Source: Gp13-AA77 sp036521995 (GTDB lineage: Bacteria; Acidobacteriota; Terriglobia; UBA7540). Taken from it: a stretch of DNA of 64,000 nucleotides. Numbering within the stretch: the stretch's first letter is position 1; each line of letters opens with the position of its first letter. Below the pieces are notes generated by a model. The model had not been told where the DNA came from and searched no databases. It was given only the letters and a program-made list of their open reading frames with translations. The DNA lies in contig DATDGR010000188.1 of NCBI GenBank assembly GCA_036521995.1, forward strand, positions 1-64,000, read 5' to 3'. Shown here one piece after another: positions 57,172 through 64,000 of this stretch. The position numbers were made by a program, and so were the translations under genes.

Positions 57172-57600
57172 TTAGTGACCCCGGGCTGCGTCTTTGATCT
57201 TCTTCGCCAGTTTCTCGATCTTGTCCGCCTTGTCCACCACTTGCAGCGACAGAATATTCTGGTTCGACTTGTCCAGCTCGTCCTGCAGGGACTTGGCAAG
57301 GTCGGCCAGCTCGTCCGCTTGCTGCTTCATCTTTTCATAGTTGGACTTCAGAAGATCACGCTGCTGCTTGGGCGTCAACGGCGGAGTGTTCAGGTCCGGC
57401 TGCGAAGGGTTGCCAGTGGGAGCGTTGGGATTCGAAGGCACGCGCGGCCGCTGATCAACCTGGGCAGTATCCGGCTGAAGTGCAAGCCGCTCGAACACGG
57501 GTGCGGCCACGGCCGGGCCCGCACGGGGCGGCAGGATGAGTAATCCAGCAACCGCGGCCAGAGCGATGCTTGCAGGGGACAAAAACGGAGATAATGTCAT
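57172..57600 (-). CDS. Exported coiled-coil protein of unknown function
   Basis: A 142-residue protein with an N-terminal signal peptide (hydrophobic to LILPPRAGPAVA). Then comes a Pro/Asn-rich linker (VPSNPNAPTGNPSQPDLNTP) and a C-terminal helix, likely a coiled coil (KQQRDLLKSNYEKMKQQADE and LADLAKSLQDELDKSNQN). The composition suggests a periplasmic structural or regulatory protein; no family is recognised. It is on the same strand as murJ, 135 bases beyond its end. Confidence 0.7.
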   Translation of the reverse strand: MTLSPFLSPASIALAAVAGLLILPPRAGPAVAAPVFERLALQPDTAQVDQRPRVPSNPNAPTGNPSQPDLNTPPLTPKQQRDLLKSNYEKMKQQADELADLAKSLQDELDKSNQNILSLQVVDKADKIEKLAKKIKDAARGH

Positions 57601-57735
57601 GGTCGAATCTCTCTGAATCCATCGATTCGACCCGCAGCCACGCGCGGCCGGCGGGCCAGAATCCTACCTCCATGTTAGGGTAGCTTGCCACCTGAAGCAA
57701 TCCGGATGTGCCCTGTGGGCCGGCAAGGCGAGGGG

Positions 57736-59421
57736 TCAGGATCGTGTGGGCTGCGGCCTTCGATCTCCACCCAGACGGCGCCGCAGAATGGTAAGAAGCT
57801 TCTCGATCTGCGCATTGAATTCCCGGATGCGCAGCAGCTTGGCGAGCAGGGCGGTGAGCGCGAGGCCCACCGAGCTTCCAAGCGCCAGCAACACGAAGGC
57901 ACCCGCCATGGAATGCCAGGGAATGTGGGCTTCCATCCGCTGATTGGCCATGTGGGTTACCCAACCGGCCACCGCAGAAGCGGCCGTGATCTTGAGGAAG
58001 AACACCACGTTGCTTCCTACCGTCCGGCTCTTCAGCTTCAAGTTGAGGAGCACAAACAACACCAACATGAAACCGGCCATGCCCAGCGAGCTCGCGAGGG
58101 CGAGGCCACGATAGCCGTAGTGATGAACCATATAGGCGTACATCGGCAGACTGGCGAGCGTTACGGCCGTGCCCACGACGGCGGGCGTCCAACTGTTGTG
58201 GGTGGCGAAAAAGCCGCGCGAAAGCAGGTACTGCCCGGCCCAGGCGAACATGCCGATCGCGAACAGCGCCAGAGCCACGCCCGTAGCGTGGAAGTCTGGA
58301 CCTCGCATCTTGGTGTGGGCGAACACCAGGTAGACCACGGGCTCGCTCTGCGCGATCAGAAGCGCTGAAACGGGCACCATCATGGCCAGCAGGCCCTTGA
58401 GAGCGGCACTGAGAGTGTGGTCAAACTCGTCGATCCTCCCTTCGGCGTACATTCGGGCGAGAATAGGGAATGACACCACGCCGACCGCCTGCCCCAGTGA
58501 AGTGAGGGGGACCTGCATGAGAATTTTGGCGTACTGTAGCCAAGTGATCGAGGCTGCCTGTAGGTAAGAGCCGAAGCGGCGGATGATCCAGTTGTCCGTA
58601 AAAGTGAGGGAGAGGGCCAGCATGATGGGCACCGCCAGCTTGAGAAACATCTTGAAGCCGGGATGGCTCAGATTGAGGCTGGCATGGAAGCGCGCCCGCG
58701 CGCGCGTGGCGCCATAGATCTGCAGCAGCAGATTGCCGAGGAGGGCGCCTGCCAGAACGCCCAGTGCGAAGCCCGTCATGCCCTCTCGGTGTGCCAGCGT
58801 CCAGCCGCCGATCACGATGAAGGCGTTGTAGACCACGAGGGCCAACGATGGCACCAGGAATTGATTCTTGGCGTACTGCACGGCCTGAAGGATGCTGCCC
58901 AGCACAAAGCAGATCTGCGCCGGCAGCATCAGGCGGGTAAAGAAGACCACCTTCGCCTTCTCCGCGGCAGGGAAGCCGGGCGCCGTGATATTGACGAGTT
59001 GGGGCGCCAAGATCTCACCGATGCCGACGGCCACGACCAGCAGCAGCGTCATGAAGGTCATCACGGTGGAGAAAACGTGCCAGCCTTCGTCCTCACGGCC
59101 CTCAGTCAGGTACTTGGTAAAGACGGGAATAAAGACGACGCTGAGCGAGGCGCCGGCCAGCAGGTAGTTGAGGAAATCCGGCAAGGTGAAGGCAGCGTAG
59201 TAAGCGTCGGTGGTGGCGTTCGAACCCACCTGGTGGGCCACCGTCCACTCGCGCAGGAAGCCCAGGAAGCGGCTCAAAATAACGCTGGCAGTAACAATGC
59301 CGGCGGCTCCAGCCAGGCGGCCTGCCGTCTCGGCCCGGGGACGCTCGGGCATGTCAACAGAAACTGCGGACACATCGGAGTCCGCCGCCGGTGGAGTGCC
59401 ACCGGTTCCGATTTCAGACAA
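57736..59421 (-). CDS. murJ: Lipid II flippase MurJ
   Basis: A 561-residue MOP-superfamily membrane protein with ~14 helices. Family cues are AGIVTASVILSRFLGFLREWTVA near the start, DAYYAAFTLPDFLNYLLAGA in helix 2, the FIPVFTKYLTEGRE loop and LLSRGFFATHNSWTP. It flips lipid II for peptidoglycan synthesis. An N-terminal cytoplasmic leader of ~30 residues is longer than usual. Lies directly downstream of dnaN on the same strand (111-base gap). Confidence 0.94.
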   Translation of the reverse strand: MSEIGTGGTPPAADSDVSAVSVDMPERPRAETAGRLAGAAGIVTASVILSRFLGFLREWTVAHQVGSNATTDAYYAAFTLPDFLNYLLAGASLSVVFIPVFTKYLTEGREDEGWHVFSTVMTFMTLLLVVAVGIGEILAPQLVNITAPGFPAAEKAKVVFFTRLMLPAQICFVLGSILQAVQYAKNQFLVPSLALVVYNAFIVIGGWTLAHREGMTGFALGVLAGALLGNLLLQIYGATRARARFHASLNLSHPGFKMFLKLAVPIMLALSLTFTDNWIIRRFGSYLQAASITWLQYAKILMQVPLTSLGQAVGVVSFPILARMYAEGRIDEFDHTLSAALKGLLAMMVPVSALLIAQSEPVVYLVFAHTKMRGPDFHATGVALALFAIGMFAWAGQYLLSRGFFATHNSWTPAVVGTAVTLASLPMYAYMVHHYGYRGLALASSLGMAGFMLVLFVLLNLKLKSRTVGSNVVFFLKITAASAVAGWVTHMANQRMEAHIPWHSMAGAFVLLALGSSVGLALTALLAKLLRIREFNAQIEKLLTILRRRLGGDRRPQPTRS

Positions 59422-59532
59422 GCAGGTTTACCCCTCGTGGCTCGCGGGCAGCGACAGGACGTGGACGGTTATGAGATTGGAACGCAACGACACGGCCCGC
59501 AGGTTGCAACGACGACTTTCGGAGCACACCGA

Positions 59533-60648
59533 TCAAATCCGCATGGGCATCACCACGTAGCGATAGCGATAGGCCTCTTCGCCGACCGGACGGAGTTGGC
59601 CGGCGCTCTGCTCATCCTGCAGCTCCAACCGGATCTTTTCGCTTTCGCCCAGCACGCCCAGAAAGTCAAGGATATACTGATGGTTGAAGCCAATCTCCAT
59701 GGCCTCATCCTGGTAGCTGGCGTCGATCCCTTCTTGGGCCTCGCCGTACTCGCCGCTGGTGGAGAATAGCTCCAACTGGCCCTTGTCAAGCCGTAGCCGG
59801 ACAGCGTGGGAGCGCTCGTCTGACAGCAGGGCGACGCGCCTCAGCGCCGCCGTGAAGGCTTCTTTATCGAGCTCGGCCAAGCGTGGTGTCTCCTTGGGCA
59901 GGACGGCCTCGTAATTCGGAAATTGCCCCGTGAGCAAGCGTGAGATTAAGATGCGCTCACCCACCGAGAAAAATAGATGGCTGTCGTCTTTTGAAATCTC
60001 AACCGGGGCATCGTCACTGGTCTGGCTCAGAAGCTTTTCGATCTCAGCCATCGCCTTGCGCGGCACCAGGATCCGCAACTCGTTACTTAAGCCCCCTACC
60101 TTCACATCGTGCTCCACCAGCGCCAAGCGGTGGCCGTCTGTGGCCACCATGGTGGCGGTTTCCGGCTTGAGAAGAAGCAGGGCTCCGTTCAGCGTGTAGC
60201 GCGACTCCTCACTTGAAACGGCAAAGGCCGTCCGCCGGATCAGTGTGGCCAGAGCCGCTCCTGGAATCGACGCCAGTGATGCCGGTACCTGAGGCAGGGC
60301 GGGAAAGTTATCCCGGGCCATACCCACCAACTTGAAGGATGACCGCTCACAGTTGAGCTGCACCCAGTGGTTCTCCAGGATCTTGAAGCGAACGTCAGCT
60401 TCCGGTAAAGAGCGGACAATCTCAACCAGTCGCCGCGCCGGAACCGTGCCGGCTCCGTCCTTTTTGATCTTGGCTGGACACTTTGACGAGATGCCGAGTT
60501 CGAGATCTGTCGCGCTCAAGCGGATATACCCATCGCCTGCCTCAAGCAGGAGGTTCGAAAGGATGGGAATGGTAGCCTTCTTCTCCACTACACCTTGAGC
60601 CAGATCTAGTTCTCTCAGCAATTCGGACTTCTTCGCTGAAAACTCCAT
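59533..60648 (-). CDS. dnaN: DNA polymerase III beta sliding clamp
   Basis: A 371-residue clamp formed of three repeats of the sliding-clamp fold. FSAKKSELLRELDLAQGVVE starts repeat 1, IPILSNLLLEA follows, and YRYVVMPMRI is the C-terminal end typical of DnaN. It tethers polymerase III and other factors to DNA as a dimer ring. Located just after dnaA in the same direction with a 195-base gap, the usual origin-region order. Confidence 0.96.
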   Translation of the reverse strand: MEFSAKKSELLRELDLAQGVVEKKATIPILSNLLLEAGDGYIRLSATDLELGISSKCPAKIKKDGAGTVPARRLVEIVRSLPEADVRFKILENHWVQLNCERSSFKLVGMARDNFPALPQVPASLASIPGAALATLIRRTAFAVSSEESRYTLNGALLLLKPETATMVATDGHRLALVEHDVKVGGLSNELRILVPRKAMAEIEKLLSQTSDDAPVEISKDDSHLFFSVGERILISRLLTGQFPNYEAVLPKETPRLAELDKEAFTAALRRVALLSDERSHAVRLRLDKGQLELFSTSGEYGEAQEGIDASYQDEAMEIGFNHQYILDFLGVLGESEKIRLELQDEQSAGQLRPVGEEAYRYRYVVMPMRI

Positions 60649-60843
60649 AAGAAACTCTCTATTTCAATATAGTAGTCGTAGAACCTGTGAATTTCTGAAA
60701 AAACAAAACCCCCGGTGAGCCGACGTCTTTTAGCAGCTATTCTCTGTGGATCAGAAGAGCCCCGTGTAGTGAATTACTCCCGAACTTCTCAACTGCCAGG
60801 AGCAGCCACACTTTTTCAAACCAGCAGGCTCTGAAAAACGATC
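60649..60843. other. dnaA-dnaN intergenic region (possible origin-linked DNA)
   Basis: A 195-base, relatively AT-rich gap. CTGTGGATCA (60751-60760) is one base away from the DnaA box TGTGGATAA and TGTGAATTT (60691-60699) is a weaker match. Two weak boxes are not enough to call oriC. Confidence 0.35.
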
Positions 60844-62166
60844 CTAAGCTGACTTCAGTCCATCAGCAAGCCTGTTGATAAGCTTGTCTAAATCACGGTT
60901 CGCTTCGCGCTCCTTCTCGATTTTGCGAATGGAATGCAAAACCGTGGTGTGATGCTTGCCCCCGAATTCCCTGCCGATCTGCGGCAGGGACGCCGGCGTC
61001 AGGTGTTTGGCGAGGTACATCGCAACCTGGCGCGGATGTGAGATCGCCGGGCTGTTGTTTCTCGACTTCAACTGGACGAGCGTCAGGGAGTACTCATGAC
61101 AGACCATGCGCTGGATGTGTTCGATGGTCACACGCCGGTCATCGAGGTTGACGATGTTCTTAAGCACTTGGTGCGCCATGGTGATGTCGATCTGGGCTCC
61201 GGTTAGGGAGGCGTAGGCTACCAGACGGGTGAGCGCGCCTTCAAGATCGCGAATATTGGCCTTGATCTTGCTAGCCACAAACTCGGCCACGGCAGGCGGC
61301 AAGGCAATCTTGTAAGTCTCGGCCTTCTTGGCCAGAATGGCCAGCTTGGTCTCCAGGTCGGGTGCATGCAGGTCAGCGGTGAGGCCCCAGGCGAAGCGCG
61401 AGCGCAACCTCTCCTCCACCCCAGGGATGTCGCGCGCCGGGCAGTCGCTCGAGATAATCACCTGTTTCTGCGCCTCGTAAAGGGCGTTGAAGGTGTGGAA
61501 AAACTCCTCCTGTGTGCGCTCCTTGCCGCCCAGAAACTCGATATCATCCATCAGCAGCACGTCCACGTTGCGATACTTATCGCGGAACGTGACCATGCGG
61601 TCGTAGCGCAGAGAATTGATGACCTCATTCGTAAACCCCTCGCAGGAGACATAGGCCAGGCGGGCTTCTTTCGAGTTCTGCTTGATGTGGTGCCCGATGG
61701 CCTGCATCAAGTGGGTCTTGCCGAGGCCCACTCCGCCATAGAGGAAGAGCGGATTGTAAGCTTTGGAGGGAGCCTGGGCCACGGCGCGGGCGGCGGCGTG
61801 GGCGAACTGGTTACAGGAACCCACGACAAAGGTGTCAAAGGTGTAGCGTGGATTCAACTGGTGCGAGGTGGAGTCGAAGTCGAGCTTGCCTTGCACAGCC
61901 TTGGGCGTTACGGGGACCGGCCGGGACCCGTTCTCGGGGAAAACGTAGCGGACCTCGCGAAAGGGCAATTTTAAGCGCTCCATGGCCTCGCGCACCAGCG
62001 CGCTGTAGTTCTCCTGAATCCACTCCTGGAACTCGCGATTCGGCACCTGGACGTAAAGCGTGGGTCCGGAAGCCTGACCAAGGCGCGTGGGACGCAACCA
62101 GGTGAGGTAGCTCTGCGGGTTGACCTTGTTCTTGAGATAACCGAGTATTTCTTGCCAGGCGTTCAT
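60844..62166 (-). CDS. dnaA: Chromosomal replication initiator DnaA
   Basis: A 440-residue initiator. Domain I starts WQEILGYLKNKVNPQSYLTW. Domain II is short. Domain III (AAA+) has Walker A GGVGLGKTHLMQAIGHH and Walker B VLLMDDIEFL, followed by sensor regions (RLRSRFAWGLTADLHAPD). Domain IV has the DnaA signature IGREFGGKHHTTVLHSIRKI. It binds DnaA boxes at oriC and melts the origin. It is the first gene of the dnaA-dnaN pair on the minus strand. Confidence 0.97.
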   Translation of the reverse strand: MNAWQEILGYLKNKVNPQSYLTWLRPTRLGQASGPTLYVQVPNREFQEWIQENYSALVREAMERLKLPFREVRYVFPENGSRPVPVTPKAVQGKLDFDSTSHQLNPRYTFDTFVVGSCNQFAHAAARAVAQAPSKAYNPLFLYGGVGLGKTHLMQAIGHHIKQNSKEARLAYVSCEGFTNEVINSLRYDRMVTFRDKYRNVDVLLMDDIEFLGGKERTQEEFFHTFNALYEAQKQVIISSDCPARDIPGVEERLRSRFAWGLTADLHAPDLETKLAILAKKAETYKIALPPAVAEFVASKIKANIRDLEGALTRLVAYASLTGAQIDITMAHQVLKNIVNLDDRRVTIEHIQRMVCHEYSLTLVQLKSRNNSPAISHPRQVAMYLAKHLTPASLPQIGREFGGKHHTTVLHSIRKIEKEREANRDLDKLINRLADGLKSA

Positions 62167-62789
62167 GGTGCCTTCCTATGTCTTCCTGACGATTTGGGGC
62201 AATCCCTTGGTTTGGGGCCGCGCGAGACACAAAAACGCTTCCTGCCCGAAACCCACCAGCGACGGTCCGGGATTAGCTATCCCTGTCAGCCCAGTGCTTA
62301 TAGCCTACGACCGAAAAACGCCGAAGCCTTCAGCTATTTTTTGCCCCTCACCGGCCTGTAACATTAGCACAAAAAGCGGACCGGCGGTTCACCGCGAATT
62401 AAATTTTCAATGCCGGCAAGACTTAGCGTCAGAAAATCCGCTTGACATCGCCGAAGCCGCATCTTGAGCCTTCGCAATGCGCCTCAGGCCGCCAGAGGCT
62501 TGCGGCCGGCACGGCGTGACGATGAGTGCTGCCGGAGACTAATCGCTCTGCCCTCCATCCTTTTCGCACGACATAACTTCTTGTGCCGGACGTTTATCGT
62601 CTGACGCCCTCGCGCGACCTCCTTAGGCTCGTTGGATCTGTGGAGTATCGCCGTAGGTGATGCTCGGCGGGTTCTGGCTTGCCCCAGGGAACTTCACGAT
62701 TTCATTGAGTCGTCGCCTTGGCAGAATCGCCATCTGGCTCACGGGCGGCGTGCCGCCGCGTGCGCCGCTCAGAGCGCATCAAATCTTGG
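62167..62789. other. 623-base region upstream of dnaA
   Basis: Divergent gap between dnaA and the exported protein gene. On the minus strand TGCTAATGT (RC of 62361-62369), preceded by T-rich sequence, is a possible extended -10 for dnaA. A stand-alone TTGACA at 62440-62445 (plus) has no matching -10. No clear DnaA boxes were seen. No gene is supported. Confidence 0.4.
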
Positions 62790-64000
62790 ATGAACCTCAA
62801 GCCGCTCCTGCCCGGCGCCCTGTTGGTCACACTGGCGCTTGTTGCCGCGCCACCGTCTTACGGCCGCGAACCAGGTACGGACCCGAATCGAGTCATCGAT
62901 GCTTGCATCCGGGCCGAAGGCGGCTCCAAACGTCTCGCGGCATTGCGCACGGTGGAGTATCAAGGAACCCTGACGAGCCCGGACAACAAGGCCACCGGAA
63001 CCTACACGCTGATCCTCGAGCAGCCCAATCGCCTCTTTCAAGAAATGGCTACAGGAACCCAAGCGGTGCGCGAAGCCTACAACGGCCAGTCCGCTTGGCG
63101 GCAGGATGGCGCGGGCCTGCGCACCCTGACGGGCGCCCAGGGCACGCTGCTTGAAGCCAGCGCCTACTATCGCAACGATCGCTTTCTGCACTACCGGAAG
63201 GAAAAGGTCCTGCTGCTCCCACTCGGTGACGAAACCGTTCGCGGCCGCGCCGCCGAGCGCCTGGAAGTGACTACCCAGACCGGCATGAAGCGCGAGATCG
63301 CAAGTGACGCAGCCACCCACCTGGTGCTGGAGGAACTGATCCCAGGTGCCGCCGACTCCGGGCATGAACTTGGGCACGAGGCGGGGCACGAAGCCAGGAA
63401 GGACGGCGAGCGCGTGTTCTATGACGATTACCGTACCACGGACGGCATCGCGGAGCCCTACCGGATCGAGTTTGTGGCGCCCGAGCATCACTGGGTGGTC
63501 ACTGTGACACAGGTGCTGCATAACCCCCCCGTCAGCAATGCCGTCTTCGCGTTTCCGGCGGCCGCCGGCCGGCCGTTGCCCGACATCGTCGAGTTGCTCC
63601 GCTCCGTCGAGAAGAACCAGAAGGCCATCGAGAAGCTGGTGGAACAGTACACCTGCGACAAGACCTCGGAGGAGTTCGAGGTCGACTCGCACGGCGCGCC
63701 CAAACCGGGGATGACCAAACAGTACCAGGTGTTCTACCTGGACGGCGACGAAGTGGACCGCCTGGTGAAGAAAGACAGCAAAGAGTTGAGCGCGGCCGAG
63801 CAGCAGAAGGAGAATGAGCATATCCAGAAGGTGGTGCAAGACTATGAGAAGCGTCAGGCCCGGGAGGCAAAGCAGGGCGGCGAGGATCCCAAGAAGCGCC
63901 GCGACGAGGTGACCGTCTCAGACTTTCTGCGTATCGACCAGTTCACGAATCCCCGCCGCGAAGCCTTTCGGGGCCATGAAGTGATCGTGTTCGATTTCGA
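62790..64000 (+). CDS. Exported protein, 5' part only (cut by window edge); LolA-like N-terminal region
   Basis: An open frame from the ATG at 62790 to the last base, at least 403 residues, with no stop in the window. It starts with a signal peptide (MNLKPLLPGALLVTLALVAA) and then DACIRAEGGSKRLAALRTVE, GTYTLILEQPNRLFQEM and YNGQSAWRQDG, a beta-rich region like the LolA/outer-membrane lipoprotein-sorting fold. Residues ~191-201 contain two overlapping HExxH-like motifs (HELGH, HEAGH) in a short repetitive linker, probably not a protease site. The C-terminal half shown is charged and helical (EQQKENEHIQKVVQDYEKRQ). It is probably periplasmic. The opposite-strand frame at 62769-63839 is a shadow. 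Confidence 0.8.
   Translation, partial: MNLKPLLPGALLVTLALVAAPPSYGREPGTDPNRVIDACIRAEGGSKRLAALRTVEYQGTLTSPDNKATGTYTLILEQPNRLFQEMATGTQAVREAYNGQSAWRQDGAGLRTLTGAQGTLLEASAYYRNDRFLHYRKEKVLLLPLGDETVRGRAAERLEVTTQTGMKREIASDAATHLVLEELIPGAADSGHELGHEAGHEARKDGERVFYDDYRTTDGIAEPYRIEFVAPEHHWVVTVTQVLHNPPVSNAVFAFPAAAGRPLPDIVELLRSVEKNQKAIEKLVEQYTCDKTSEEFEVDSHGAPKPGMTKQYQVFYLDGDEVDRLVKKDSKELSAAEQQKENEHIQKVVQDYEKRQAREAKQGGEDPKKRRDEVTVSDFLRIDQFTNPRREAFRGHEVIVFDF

Noticed and set aside
62192..62201. oriC upstream of dnaA
   Set aside because: No cluster of DnaA boxes (TTATNCACA) could be found by eye; only a weak AT-rich area.
62769..63839. 356-codon minus-strand frame at the right edge
   Set aside because: Opposite the plus-strand signal-peptide gene, which is open to the window edge and has a sensible composition.

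Overview
This 64 kb window is GC-rich bacterial chromosome that most resembles an Acidobacteriota genome. That is an inference from gene content: an S53 pro-kumamolisin peptidase with a C-terminal membrane tail, a GloVer-repeat secreted protein, DUF4380, DUF1326 and DUF4019 proteins, a GxxExxY gene, and a long GyrB with a Toprim insert. No rRNA and no convincing tRNA was seen, so the placement is not proven. dnaA and dnaN lie together near the right edge, so the window is probably close to the replication origin. I find 52 genes (one frameshifted, one running off the right edge), and intergenic DNA unusually rich in small repeats.

Layout. 0.1-3.8 kb: a three-gene cassette of unknown function (duplicated-domain protein, DUF1360 membrane protein, a 74-residue protein) plus a membrane-anchored protein. 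3.8-4.7 kb: a partly AT-rich non-coding stretch. 4.7-8.7 kb (minus): purB, a GxxExxY gene inside near-perfect inverted repeats, a metallo-beta-lactamase-fold hydrolase and an M16 peptidase. 9.3-10.8 kb (minus): glycosyltransferase and pcm. 11.2-14.9 kb (plus): a thiol-redox cluster, ccdA, lgt, a TlpA-like thioredoxin, a DsbD-alpha-like protein and a membrane-anchored PCxCGC protein, which looks like a DsbD split into separate genes. 15-18.7 kb: phosphoesterase, gltX, thiO, rpmB. 19.3-22.4 kb: two exported proteins. 22.4-27.6 kb (minus): a lipid or secondary-metabolite locus (class III aminotransferase, TPR-like protein, type III polyketide synthase, geranylgeranyl-reductase-like flavoprotein, YceI).

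28.8-39.9 kb: SMP-30-like protein, a VapBC-type module, gyrB, acetyltransferase, lysA, a GAF-GAF-SpoIIE phosphatase, tsaB-rimI, nucleoside hydrolase. 39.9-47.4 kb: S53 peptidase, DUF1326 protein, a ~250 bp tandem repeat array, thiolase and acyl-CoA dehydrogenase (beta-oxidation), a tandem-ACT protein. 47.6-52.2 kb: DUF4019 protein and a sugar-catabolism operon (Gfo/Idh/MocA oxidoreductase, xylulokinase-like kinase, DUF4380 protein) with a good sigma70 promoter. 52.5-57.1 kb: a zinc-free alcohol dehydrogenase and a divergent membrane pyrophosphatase. 57.2-62.2 kb (minus): small coiled-coil protein, murJ, dnaN, dnaA. 62.8-64 kb: an exported protein cut by the window edge.

Most worth following up: the split-DsbD cluster whose two members share an identical cysteine signature; the GxxExxY element wedged between two genes; the type III PKS/flavoprotein/YceI operon; the left-edge cassette; and a dispersed repeat found upstream of lgt, gyrB and the thiolase gene in the same orientation.
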